Below are positions 9,670-17,992 of a stretch of 64,000 nt of DNA, in pieces. The stretch comes from Myxococcales bacterium (GTDB taxonomy: Bacteria > Myxococcota_A > Bradymonadia > UBA7976 > UBA1532), in the NCBI GenBank assembly GCA_020633435.1, contig JACKDP010000001.1:1240001-1304000 (forward strand). The letters run 5' to 3'. Within the stretch, counting starts at the first letter, position 1. Every line of letters begins with the position of its first letter. The notes beneath the pieces are model-generated. The model had not been told where the DNA came from. It made no database searches and saw nothing but the letters and a program-made list of their open reading frames with translations. A program made the translations under genes and the position numbers.

Positions 9670-10974
9670 TTGAGCAAGAACCAATCCCAGCTTCGCGTCG
9701 CCGTTCTCTGGCACGACACGGTGGTCTCCGAGACCCTCGTGGACGGCCGGGCGGTCACCATCGGCGAGGACGTCAAGAACACCCTGATGATCCCGGACGT
9801 GGCCAACGTCGGGTCGAAGTACGTGCTCTTCAGCCCCGATCGCGACGGCTACACCCTGCACCTCAGCGAGCAGATGACCGGCAAGGTCCAGCTCGGGGGC
9901 AAGGAGACGGACGTCGCCGAGGCCCGCAAGGGCAAGGGCAAGGACCTCGCCATCAGCGGCAAGGACTGGGGGATGCTCGATCTGGGCCCCCTGGCCATCT
10001 TCTTCCAGTTCGTGGACGACCGGGCCGCCGTGCCCGTGCGCCCCATCTGGGGGACGCTGGACGCGCCCGTGCTCGGGTCGCTCCTGACCGCCCTCACCCT
10101 GCACCTCGGCGTGCTCATCGCGGCCTTCATGCTCTATGAGGACAAGCCGCAGCTCACCGACATCGACCTCGACGACCGCTTCATGAAGGTCATCGTCGAG
10201 GAGCCGCCTCCCGAGATCGAAGAGAAGGAGGAGGAGGAGTCGGTGGACGAGGACGTCGGCAAGAAGGCCGGCGGCGAGGAAGGGAAGTTCGGCGAGGAGG
10301 ACAAGAAGGACAAGTCCAAGGTGCCGAAGCGCGACGGCGAGATGGTCGACAAGATCAAGGACGTCGGCATCCACAAGGCCCTCGGCTCGAACCTCCTCGG
10401 CCGCGGGCCCCTGAAGAACGTCTTCGGTGACAAGACCGGCTTCGACTCCAAGCTCAACGCGGCCATGAGCGGCGTGGGCGACGAGCTGGTGGTGGGCAAC
10501 GGCGCCGGCGGCATGGGCCTGCGCGGCACCGGCACCGGCGGTGGTGGCGAGGGCTTCGGCCGCATCCACGGCATGGGCCGCATCGACACCGGCGGTGGCC
10601 GCGGCACCCGGGCCAAGCTCGGTGGCAAGGGCCCCGCCAAGAAGAAGGTCCGCGTGAAGGCGGCGGGCGGCTCGGTGGCCGGCTTCTGCAAGCAGCAGGA
10701 CATCCAGCGCGTCGTGAGCGCCCGCTCCTCGGGCATCCAGTACTGCTACGAGCGCGAGCTGGCCCGCAACCCGGAGCTCCAGGGCAAGGTGTCCATGAGC
10801 TGGCGTATCGGCCTCGACGGCAAGGTGGTCAAGGCCATCGTCGAGAGCAGCACGCTCGGCAACAAGACGGTCGAGGGCTGCATGCTCCGCCAGATCGAGC
10901 GCTGGACGTTCCCCAAGCCCGACGGCGGGATGTGCCAGATCAAGTACCCGTTCGTGTTCAGCGCCGGCCTCTGA
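9670..10974 (+). CDS. AgmX/PglI C-terminal domain protein, TonB-like energy transducer with FHA-like N-terminus
   Basis: The 434-residue single-pass protein starts at TTG 9670, supported by CGGAGGA (9656-9662) seven bases upstream. Residues 1-115 form a beta-rich cytoplasmic domain with an FHA-like look (VTIGEDVKNTLMIP). One membrane helix lies at about 132-156. A Glu/Lys-rich and then Gly-rich periplasmic linker (about 165-320) follows. The C-terminal domain has GIQYCYERELARNPELQGKV and a VEGCMLRQIERWTFP segment, typical of the AgmX/PglI family and related to TonB C-termini. Relatives in Myxococcota accompany gliding, adventurous-motility or transport complexes. No ExbB/ExbD genes are nearby, so its motor partner is unknown. 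Confidence 0.85.
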   Translation: MSKNQSQLRVAVLWHDTVVSETLVDGRAVTIGEDVKNTLMIPDVANVGSKYVLFSPDRDGYTLHLSEQMTGKVQLGGKETDVAEARKGKGKDLAISGKDWGMLDLGPLAIFFQFVDDRAAVPVRPIWGTLDAPVLGSLLTALTLHLGVLIAAFMLYEDKPQLTDIDLDDRFMKVIVEEPPPEIEEKEEEESVDEDVGKKAGGEEGKFGEEDKKDKSKVPKRDGEMVDKIKDVGIHKALGSNLLGRGPLKNVFGDKTGFDSKLNAAMSGVGDELVVGNGAGGMGLRGTGTGGGGEGFGRIHGMGRIDTGGGRGTRAKLGGKGPAKKKVRVKAAGGSVAGFCKQQDIQRVVSARSSGIQYCYERELARNPELQGKVSMSWRIGLDGKVVKAIVESSTLGNKTVEGCMLRQIERWTFPKPDGGMCQIKYPFVFSAGL

Positions 10975-11010
10975 GCCCGGCGGCCGGGCGACCGGCCTGA
11001 TCTCGCGAAG

Positions 11011-11041
11011 ACGGCGTCCCTCGGGGCGCCGTTTTCGTTTT
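11011..11041 (+). terminator. Intrinsic terminator after the AgmX-like gene
   Basis: ACGGCGTCCC and GGGGCGCCGT form a near-perfect 10-bp stem (one G-U pair) with a minimal loop, followed by TTTTCGTTTT. It lies 36 bp downstream of the stop codon in the sense orientation. Confidence 0.75.
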
Positions 11042-11163
11042 CAGCCTCCGCGACTGGCCGTCACGACTCGACGGGCGAGGAGCGGCCCCGGCGCGCGGCA
11101 GCAGGGCGCCGACGCCGCGCGGCGGCCAGGCCGCGGGGATCGCTCAGGACGCGGGGGGTGGGG

Positions 11164-11331
11164 TCAGAGGTCGATGATGATGACGCGGGCGGGCTCGGGC
11201 TCGGGGGTCTCGTCGTCCTCCTCGGGCCACTGCTCGACGGGCAGGGGCAGCTCCAGGCGGGGCTGATCCTGGCCGCGTCGCCGCTCCTCTTCGCGCCGAC
11301 GGATCTGCTCGATGATGTAGCCATCCAGCAT
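11164..11331 (-). CDS. Small charged protein (55 aa), probably a conserved Myxococcota family
   Basis: The ORF begins MLDGYIIEQIRRREEERRRG, continues through a Pro/Glu/Asp-rich middle and ends ARVIIIDL. An excellent Shine-Dalgarno GGAGGAGGT lies five bases before the ATG at 11331. The N-terminal DGYII(E/D)xIRRxRE pattern and hydrophobic VIIIDL tail look familiar from small uncharacterised proteins of Myxococcota genomes, but that recollection is not a database result. There is no membrane segment. The only other reading frames in this stretch are low-complexity. It is 106 bp downstream of the glycosyltransferase stop and could be co-transcribed with it. Confidence 0.72.
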   Translation of the reverse strand: MLDGYIIEQIRRREEERRRGQDQPRLELPLPVEQWPEEDDETPEPEPARVIIIDL

Positions 11332-11437
11332 GGGGGCACCTCCTCCAGCACCGGACGCCGGGGGCGTCACCGGGGCGTGCACGTACGACACCCGGTCTGG
11401 GTTCAATGTCGCAGATGCCGGGCAGCCCGCGCAAACC

Positions 11438-12226
11438 TCAGGGGCGCCTGGCCGCGTCGGCTGGAGGGCCCCCGCGAATCCAGCGGTCCCGCCACCAGAC
11501 GCCCCGGGCCTGGAGAGCCGCGAGCTGCCAGCCGACGGGGCCCATGAGCACGCCGCCGCGCAGGAGGAAGACGCGCAGCCACCGCCAGGCGACCCGGAAC
11601 AGGGTGTCGGCGAGGAGAGGCCGCTGGCCGGCCAGGCGGCGCTCCTCGGCGGCCCAGGCGGCGTAGCGGCGGGTCTTCTCGCGGGCGTGGGCGAGATCGC
11701 GGTAGCCGCGGTGGTCGATGGGCACGGCCAGGTGAGCGACGGCGCCGGCCAGCTCCGGGCGCTCGTGGACGCGGGCTGGGGGCCAGCGCGCGGCCTCCCG
11801 GCGGACGAGGCGCACCCGGGCGGCGGGGTAGTAGCCGCCGAAGCGCAGGAACCGCTCACCGAGGTGGCTGCGGATGGGCAGGCGGAAGCCGGCCACGCGG
11901 GCGGGGGCCGCCTCGATGGCCGACCGCAGGCGATCCAGGCCGCCTGGAGGGAGGCGCTCGTCGGCGTCGAGCAGGACGATCCAGGCGCAGGGCGTCGAGC
12001 GGCGGCCCAGCTCCCGCAACGTGCCCAGGTCGCCGGCGCCGGCGACGACGCGGGCCCCTGCCTCGCGAGCGATGGCCGCCGTCTCGTCGGTGCTCGCGTC
12101 GTCGATGACGACCAGATCGTCGACGCCCGCCAGGCTCGCGAGGCAGGCCGCGATGTGGCCGGCCTCGTTGCGGGCCACGACGACGCCGGCCAGGCCACCG
12201 GGCAACCGCGGCGACGGCCCGGGCAT
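11438..12226 (-). CDS. Family-2 glycosyltransferase
   Basis: A GT-A fold begins almost at the N-terminus: GVVVARNEAGHIAACLASL, then DDLVVIDDASTDETAAIA (nucleotide-binding) and VLLDADERLP (DxD metal/sugar-nucleotide motif). A basic, aromatic C-terminal helix region (WRWLRVFLLRGG) may touch the membrane. The architecture resembles LPS-core WaaE/KdtX-type beta-glycosyltransferases, so a role in surface-glycan synthesis is plausible but the acceptor is unknown. The frame is open to 12262, which would overlap the divergent glutaredoxin start. I chose the ATG at 12226 (262 aa), although its ribosome-binding site is poor. Confidence 0.87.
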   Translation of the reverse strand: MPGPSPRLPGGLAGVVVARNEAGHIAACLASLAGVDDLVVIDDASTDETAAIAREAGARVVAGAGDLGTLRELGRRSTPCAWIVLLDADERLPPGGLDRLRSAIEAAPARVAGFRLPIRSHLGERFLRFGGYYPAARVRLVRREAARWPPARVHERPELAGAVAHLAVPIDHRGYRDLAHAREKTRRYAAWAAEERRLAGQRPLLADTLFRVAWRWLRVFLLRGGVLMGPVGWQLAALQARGVWWRDRWIRGGPPADAARRP

Positions 12227-12251
12227 CTCTCCGCGACTCTGAGGAGGTGTC

Positions 12252-12509
12252 ATGGCCGCCATCCGCGTCTACTCCACCCGGACCTGCTTCTACTGCATGG
12301 CCGCGCGCCGCCTGCTGCACCGCCTGGGCCTCGACTTTGAAGAGATCGACGTCACCGGCGATGACGCCACCCGCCACTGGCTCGTCGAGGCCAGCGGCCA
12401 GCGTACGGTGCCCCAGATCTTCTTCGGAGACACCTCTATCGGCGGCTACACCGACCTCGTGCGGCTCGAGCGCGCGGGCGAGCTGCCCCGACTGCTCGCC
12501 GAGGGCTGA
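12252..12509 (+). CDS. Glutaredoxin (class I, dithiol CFYC)
   Basis: The 85-residue protein has the complete thioredoxin-fold glutaredoxin pattern: IRVYSTRTCFYCMAARRLL with the redox centre C-F-Y-C near residue 13, the cis-proline TVPQIFF, and GGYTDLVRLERAGEL for glutathione binding. It reduces disulfides or protein-glutathione adducts in the cytosol. A strong GAGGAGGT (12241-12248) sits three bases before the ATG, which fixes the start and limits how far the divergent glycosyltransferase gene can extend. Confidence 0.94.
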   Translation: MAAIRVYSTRTCFYCMAARRLLHRLGLDFEEIDVTGDDATRHWLVEASGQRTVPQIFFGDTSIGGYTDLVRLERAGELPRLLAEG

Positions 12510-12561
12510 TCTTTCCACACCGGCTCCTCCGGCCCCCGTACCTCGGTTGGTTCGACCCGCC

Positions 12562-12589
12562 TTGACAGGTCGCGCGGGCCGTCTGTAAG
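12562..12589 (+). promoter_or_regulatory. Candidate sigma-70 promoter for the metzincin lipoprotein
   Basis: A perfect TTGACA (12562-12567) is followed after 16 bases by TGTAAG (four of six matches to TATAAT). It is about 85 bp upstream of the ATG, in the only gap before that gene. A GTC-GGCTTCGGAGGAG stretch near 12657-12672 provides the Shine-Dalgarno. Confidence 0.5.
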
Positions 12590-12674
12590 ACGTCCGGACG
12601 CCTGGCCCCACCGGTGGGGAGTCCGCGGACATAGGGTTGACGATCGGAACCGCCGGTCGGCTTCGGAGGAGCAG

Positions 12675-15600
12675 ATGGGATTGATTCGCCAGTACGGTGC
12701 CCTGGTCGCGCTAGGGGCGCTCTTCTCGTTCGGTGGGTGCACCGAGCAGGTGGAGGACATCAACCGGGTGCAGCCGAACGCGCTGAAGAAGGATCTCTTC
12801 AGCGGCGAGTGGTACTTCGCCCGCACGGTGATCGATGTGCCCTACGAGGCCGACGGCACGTTCGTCGGTGATCGCCAGGAGTACTTCTTCTCCGAGGACT
12901 TCCCGGCGCTCCGCGTGCGGTGGCGCATCGAGGAGGACCGCCTGCTGGCGTGCCGCGTGGACGAGATCGTCCTCAACGGCAACGACACCCCCGGCCGGAC
13001 CGAGGGCGACGAGAAGGACCCGACCAACGCCGAGTCCCGCGCCGCCGCGGACGCCGATGGGGCGGGCTTCGAGAAGTTCCCCTGTGACCACCCGGTCGCG
13101 GCGTTCCGCATCCAGGGTCACTTCGACATCCAGCGCCAGTACAACAGCAGCACTGGCGAGCAGTCGAACGTGATCTCGGAGAACAGCTCCGACCGCCCCT
13201 GGTACGAGCGGGACTACATCCGGGTGGACTGGGCCGACCTCGGCCTGACCGACCTGGGCTACAACCTGAACTCGGCCCGGGACATGGGCTGGATCGGCGG
13301 CATCGAGGCCCCCTACTACGTGCAGGAAGAGGGCAGCAACTGCGAGCGCAACGCCGACGGGTCCATCGACCTGAAGACCTGCGACGAGGGCTTCCTGCCC
13401 CCGGTCATCGATGATGAGACCATCCTCATCACCAACCGCATGACCATCGTGCCGCCCGACGGCCTCTTCACCTGCTTCATCACCAGCTACTACGGCTACG
13501 GCACCCCCTGCACCCTGAGCGAGATCGGCATGCGCATGTCGTTCGCCAAGGTGCCGGAGCGCGCCATGGGCCCCCACCCCGAGATGTACGAGCCCATCTA
13601 CTACCCCGACGAGACGTTCGAGCGCTTCGGCGTCTGGCGCGTCGTGAAGGGCGTGTACACCCCGGGCCGTGGTGAGACCGACTTCCAGCAGTACCTCGGC
13701 ACCCGCTGGAAGATGTTCAAGGAGACCCACCGCTGCAACGGCGACGAGTGCACCCCCCTCCCCCTGTCGGAGCGGGAGATCAACCCCATCGTCTACTACC
13801 TGAACCGCGAGTTCCCGGTGGACCTCAAGCCCATCGCGTTCAAGATGGCCAAGGAGTGGAACGACGCCTACAACGGCATCAAGCCCGGCCTCGACCTGAC
13901 CACCTCCTGCAAGGTGGAGTGCGCCGGCGGCAAGTCCGTCGACCAGTGCTCGGCGACCGACCCCGACTGGAAGATGACCGGCACCTGCGCCTTCGAGCTG
14001 CGTGAGAACGACGGCACGAAGTTCATGGGCGACCTGCGCTACAACTTCATCTCCTTCATCGAGGAGGCCGGCTCCGGCCAGCCCTGCGGCGTCGGCGGCC
14101 CCGCCAACGACCCCGAGACCGGCGAGCTCATCAACGCCACCGCCTATGTCTATGGCAACGGCTGCTTCGACTACATCGAGAACACCGTCATGGACATGGT
14201 GGACATCCTCTGCGCCCAGAAGGCGCGGGACGGCGTGTCGCCCCTGCCCAACGCCTGCCGCGGCATCGACGAGAACCAGTTCCTGCGCGGCCTGAACATC
14301 CTCGAGATCATGCAGGCCCAGGGCTACAAGCAGCCCCCCCGCACCCCCATCCGCGGCCTCACCGGTGGCGCGGGCACCGACGGCGCCGCTCGCCGCCTGG
14401 ACGACATGCGCATCCGCATGGAGGAGATCGACCACCACGCCGGCAGCCTGCACACCCGCCGCCTGGTCGCCGAGCAGGCCGGCCTGGATCGCGTCCTCAT
14501 CCCCGACGAGCTGGCCCGTGAGGTCTCCGGCGGCCTGGCCCGCAACGCGGCCGAGCTGACCGACGAGCAGGTCAAGCTGGCCAACCCCTTCGGCCCCCCC
14601 GGCAGCGCCACCAAGAGCATCACGGACCGCATCGACCACCTGGCCGCTCGCGCCGTGGAGCCCGCTGACTACCTCTTCAACGACGGCGGCCTGTGGCAGT
14701 TCGCCCAGACCCACATGCAGCTCGATCGCGCCGCCTTCAAGCAGGTCATCCGCGAGCAGGCCTTCCGGGCCACCACGCTGCACGAGCTCGGCCACAACAT
14801 GGGCCTGCGCCACAACTTCATCGCGTCGTTCGACCGGGCGAACTTCTTCCCCGAGTACTACGAGATCAAGAAGCAGGTCGCCGAGGAGCTGGGCCCCGAG
14901 CCCGAGTTCGTCCCCTTCCAGGAGAACGACGAGACCCCCGAGGAGTTCTCGGAGCGCTACGCCGCGTGGGACACCCGCCGCCAGGCCCGCCTCGCCCGCG
15001 AGACCGAGCTGGGCATCCGCAACTACCGCTACAGCTCCATCATGGACTACAGCGGCCTGCTCTATAACGACTGGAACGGCCTGGGCTCCTACGACAAGGC
15101 GGCCATGCGCTTCCTGCACGCCGGCCTCGTCGACCAGAGCGAGTGCGAGGGTGGCATCGATCGCTGCGCCACCGCCCAGCGCACCCACGTGAAGTGGTAC
15201 CAGGGCGGCGAGCTCTGCGAGGCCAACGGCGACTGCCCCCACGCGGGCGACGGCCAGACCTGCCGCCGCGACGAGCGCATCACCGGCAACCTGGGCGTGA
15301 GCATCTGCTCCAACTGGGACGACGACCAGCGCGCCAAGGGCAAGTTCAACCCCCGCCAGGCCTTCTGCACCGACGACCGCGTCGCCGATCAGCCGTTCTG
15401 CAACCGCTTCGACGAGGGCGAGAGCTCCGAGGAGATCGTGCGGAACATGATCGAAACCTACGAGCGGCTCTTCGTGTTCAACAACTTCCGCCGCTACCGC
15501 AAGGCCTTCAGCGTCAGCGGGTACCTCAACCGGATCTACGGCCGGTACTTCGTGGTCATCGGCGACCAGATGCAGGCGCTGCTGTACAAGTACTTCTACG

Positions 15601-16601
15601 AGCCCGGCTTCCGCACCAACACGGGCCCCGGCGGCTTCTACGACATGTTCCGCGCCACCGTGCTCGGCTTCGACTTCCTGGGCAACGTCATGGCCCAGCC
15701 CGAGTCCGGCTCGTTCCGCTGGAACGAGGACACCGAGATGTTCGAGCAGCTCTCGGATGACCTGGTGGAGAACCCGAACCGCGAGACCATCAACATCCCC
15801 CTCGGCCTGGGCAAGCCCCTGTACTCCTCCTACGAGGACGGCTACTTCGGCGAGGTCCAGCGCCTGGCCTACGTGGGGACGTTCTACGACAAGATCGCGG
15901 CGCTCCGGGTCCTGACCTCCCGTGACTTCGGCCAGAGCAACCTGCCGAACGACGAGCGGTTCTACCTGAGCTTCCACGACTTCTTCCCGAACGCGTTCAA
16001 GGATCTGCTGGGGGCGTTCATCTCCGGCCAGGTCTCGGCGCCCGCCCAGGTCTACGACCCGGAGACCCGCACCATCCAGGCGCGCACCTTCTGGGACGGC
16101 AGCTTCTTCGGCAGCGACGACACCTTCGATCCCCGCGCGCTCAACCCCGAGGGCCAGCGCGTCGCCCCCGGCGCGAGCACCCAGCTCTTCATCTACAGCC
16201 TGCTGTACTCGGCCATCTACACGCCGTACTACCTGGACCTGAGCTACACCAACGCCATCCGCGTGTTCGAGCTCGGCGGCCAGACCGGCTTCTCCATCGA
16301 GGGTCTCGATGGCCAGGACTACGAGATGTGCGAGAGCCCGCTGACCCACCGCCGCTTCGTGGCCGTGCGCACCGAGCTCACCGACAGCATCGCCATCCAG
16401 GCCGTGGAGCGCTGCCAGGCGCTCGTGGCGGACTACACCCTCTTCTCGACCGCCATCGAGACGGGCAACCTGCCCGAGGGCCGCACCCGCGCCGAGACCG
16501 AGGACGCGCTGCGCAGCACGCGCAACCTCCTGGAGAACCAGGAGGACCGCATGTCCAACATGGTCTACATCTCCGACCTGATGGGCATCGGCTCGCTCTG
16601 A
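12675..16601 (+). CDS. Large zinc-dependent metzincin-like metalloprotease, lipoprotein
   Basis: The 1,308-residue protein has a lipoprotein signal ending FSFGGC, with the Cys near residue 22. The zinc motif HELGHNMGLRH (HExxHxxGxxH) begins at residue 703. A downstream SSIMDYSG (Met at about 790), followed by GSYDKAAM, fits the metzincin Met-turn. Together they indicate a secreted metalloprotease anchored in the envelope. Long flanking regions contain many aromatic and acidic residues and several Cys pairs (a CEANGDCPHAGDGQTCRRD segment at about 850). I do not recognise the flanks. It has its own candidate promoter and a strong GC hairpin after the stop. Codon use is very GC-biased, like the neighbours. 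Confidence 0.85.
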   Translation: MGLIRQYGALVALGALFSFGGCTEQVEDINRVQPNALKKDLFSGEWYFARTVIDVPYEADGTFVGDRQEYFFSEDFPALRVRWRIEEDRLLACRVDEIVLNGNDTPGRTEGDEKDPTNAESRAAADADGAGFEKFPCDHPVAAFRIQGHFDIQRQYNSSTGEQSNVISENSSDRPWYERDYIRVDWADLGLTDLGYNLNSARDMGWIGGIEAPYYVQEEGSNCERNADGSIDLKTCDEGFLPPVIDDETILITNRMTIVPPDGLFTCFITSYYGYGTPCTLSEIGMRMSFAKVPERAMGPHPEMYEPIYYPDETFERFGVWRVVKGVYTPGRGETDFQQYLGTRWKMFKETHRCNGDECTPLPLSEREINPIVYYLNREFPVDLKPIAFKMAKEWNDAYNGIKPGLDLTTSCKVECAGGKSVDQCSATDPDWKMTGTCAFELRENDGTKFMGDLRYNFISFIEEAGSGQPCGVGGPANDPETGELINATAYVYGNGCFDYIENTVMDMVDILCAQKARDGVSPLPNACRGIDENQFLRGLNILEIMQAQGYKQPPRTPIRGLTGGAGTDGAARRLDDMRIRMEEIDHHAGSLHTRRLVAEQAGLDRVLIPDELAREVSGGLARNAAELTDEQVKLANPFGPPGSATKSITDRIDHLAARAVEPADYLFNDGGLWQFAQTHMQLDRAAFKQVIREQAFRATTLHELGHNMGLRHNFIASFDRANFFPEYYEIKKQVAEELGPEPEFVPFQENDETPEEFSERYAAWDTRRQARLARETELGIRNYRYSSIMDYSGLLYNDWNGLGSYDKAAMRFLHAGLVDQSECEGGIDRCATAQRTHVKWYQGGELCEANGDCPHAGDGQTCRRDERITGNLGVSICSNWDDDQRAKGKFNPRQAFCTDDRVADQPFCNRFDEGESSEEIVRNMIETYERLFVFNNFRRYRKAFSVSGYLNRIYGRYFVVIGDQMQALLYKYFYEPGFRTNTGPGGFYDMFRATVLGFDFLGNVMAQPESGSFRWNEDTEMFEQLSDDLVENPNRETINIPLGLGKPLYSSYEDGYFGEVQRLAYVGTFYDKIAALRVLTSRDFGQSNLPNDERFYLSFHDFFPNAFKDLLGAFISGQVSAPAQVYDPETRTIQARTFWDGSFFGSDDTFDPRALNPEGQRVAPGASTQLFIYSLLYSAIYTPYYLDLSYTNAIRVFELGGQTGFSIEGLDGQDYEMCESPLTHRRFVAVRTELTDSIAIQAVERCQALVADYTLFSTAIETGNLPEGRTRAETEDALRSTRNLLENQEDRMSNMVYISDLMGIGSL

Positions 16602-16610
16602 GCCTGGCCC

Positions 16611-16635
16611 GGCGGCGACCCACGCGGTCGCCGCC
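16611..16635. terminator. Strong GC hairpin between convergent genes
   Basis: GGCGGCGACC, a five-base loop and GGTCGCCGCC form a perfect 10-bp stem ten bases after the metalloprotease stop and 61 bp before the convergent stop at 16696. There is no U-tract, only a pyrimidine-rich TCCCTCCCC, so termination is plausible but not proven. Confidence 0.5.
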
Positions 16636-16695
16636 TCCCTCCCCTGCTCCTCGCTTCGTCCGCCGCCGGCCCTCGCCGGACACGGCGTCCTGCGC

Positions 16696-17934
16696 TCAGG
16701 CCAGCGTGTAGAGGTTGTCCAGCAGCCGGTACTCGCCGACGTCGGAGATGGCGTCGATGACCTCGGGGTAGACGAGGCGCAGCTCCGCGAAGGCCTCCCG
16801 CGGCAGCCACATCAGCAGGCAGCGCCGCCCGGCGACGCACGCCGCGGTGGCGGGCCGGTTCTGCACCAGCGAGATCTCGCCGAAGATGTCGCCCTCGCGC
16901 AGGGTGCCCACCGGGCGGGCGTCCCCTCCCCGGGCCACCGTCACCTCGACGAGGCCGTCGAGGATGATGAAGAGGCCGGGGCTCAGCGCGCCCTCGGTGA
17001 TGATGACCTCGCCGGGCGTCGCCATGCGCGACTGGAACCGGGTGATGAGGGCCCCCCGCCGGTCGGCGTCGAGGCCGTGGAAGAGGGGCGAGAGCCGCAT
17101 CAGGTTGCCGACCATGCGGTCGCAGACCTGGCGCGCCAGGGCGTCCTGCAGGCTGCGCACCGCGGGGCCCATGGCCTCGAGCACGCCCCGATCCAGCTCC
17201 AGGATCTCGGCGGGCCCGTCGGCGACCACCGAGGCGATGCGGGGGGAGTCGGTCACCAGGGCCATCTCGCCGAAGACCTCGCCCTCGCCCAGCCGCCCCA
17301 GCACCGCCTCCTCGTCGCCGCGGCGGCGGGAGACCAGGGCCTCGCCCCACGCGATGAGGTGCACGCTGCGGCCCACCTCGCCCTCGGCGAGCAGGACGTC
17401 GCCGTCCTGGGCGCGCCGCAGCGTCATGGCGCGGGCGGCCGCCTCGAAGGGCTCGGCCGGCAGGTCGGAGAGGAGCGGAAGTCTTGGCAATCGCTCAGGA
17501 AAGTTCGCGCCCCGGATGATGTCGCTGGCCCGCTTGTCGACCTCGGCCACCACGTCGGCGAACGCCTCGGGCAGCGCCGCCAGGTCGGCGGCCGTGGGCG
17601 CCGGCGTGGGCATCTCGAAGATGGGATCGCCCCACTGGCTCGATGGTGACTGGGCGTAGTGCCGCGTCAGCAGGCTGTAGGCGCGATCGACGAGCTCGGG
17701 CTCGACGCCCATGGACTCGAGCAGCTTCGTCGCCCAGAGCGCCCGCAGCGGGAAGCCGCCCAGGGTGAAGTAGTCGATGCAGTTGCGCAGGATGCGCAGC
17801 CCGGCGTCCTGCTCGCCCACCCGCAGGAGCAGCTCGGCCGCCCGGACGCGCAGGCGATAGTCGAGGGGGGCCTTGCGCATATGCGCGAGGCACTGGCGCA
17901 GCGCGGGATCCAGGCTCGCGGCGGTCTCGTCCAT
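16696..17934 (-). CDS. Protein with helical N-terminus and two cyclic-nucleotide-binding domains
   Basis: The 412-residue cytoplasmic protein has an N-terminal TPR-like helical region (about 10-95), an Ala/Pro linker, and two consecutive Crp-type cNMP domains. Domain 1 (about 155-260) has FGEMALVTDSPRIASV. Domain 2 (about 285-385) has FGEISLVQNRPATAA. Each keeps the FGE(M/I)(A/S)L phosphate-binding cassette and one Arg, but neither has the full canonical R-(T/S)-A triad, so ligand binding is uncertain. There is no helix-turn-helix or enzyme domain. The ATG at 17934 is preceded by GGAGGAGG. It lies 58 bp downstream of the TIG/FG-GAP lipoprotein and may share its transcript. Confidence 0.88.
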   Translation of the reverse strand: MDETAASLDPALRQCLAHMRKAPLDYRLRVRAAELLLRVGEQDAGLRILRNCIDYFTLGGFPLRALWATKLLESMGVEPELVDRAYSLLTRHYAQSPSSQWGDPIFEMPTPAPTAADLAALPEAFADVVAEVDKRASDIIRGANFPERLPRLPLLSDLPAEPFEAAARAMTLRRAQDGDVLLAEGEVGRSVHLIAWGEALVSRRRGDEEAVLGRLGEGEVFGEMALVTDSPRIASVVADGPAEILELDRGVLEAMGPAVRSLQDALARQVCDRMVGNLMRLSPLFHGLDADRRGALITRFQSRMATPGEVIITEGALSPGLFIILDGLVEVTVARGGDARPVGTLREGDIFGEISLVQNRPATAACVAGRRCLLMWLPREAFAELRLVYPEVIDAISDVGEYRLLDNLYTLA

Positions 17935-17992
17935 CGACGCCTCCTCCGGCCAAGCTACCAGGGCGGGACCGGGGCCGCTAGCGGGCCGGCGC

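Noticed and set aside
11061..11351. 96-codon minus-strand frame over the small-protein region
   Set aside because: Low-complexity Ser/Pro/Arg-rich translation. The overlapping frame with a perfect Shine-Dalgarno encodes the more credible 55-aa protein.
12711..16349. 1,212-codon minus-strand open frame opposite the metalloprotease
   Set aside because: Ala/Val/Gly/Leu-rich with no domain or ribosome-binding site, while the plus-strand frame has a lipobox, zinc motif and Met-turn.
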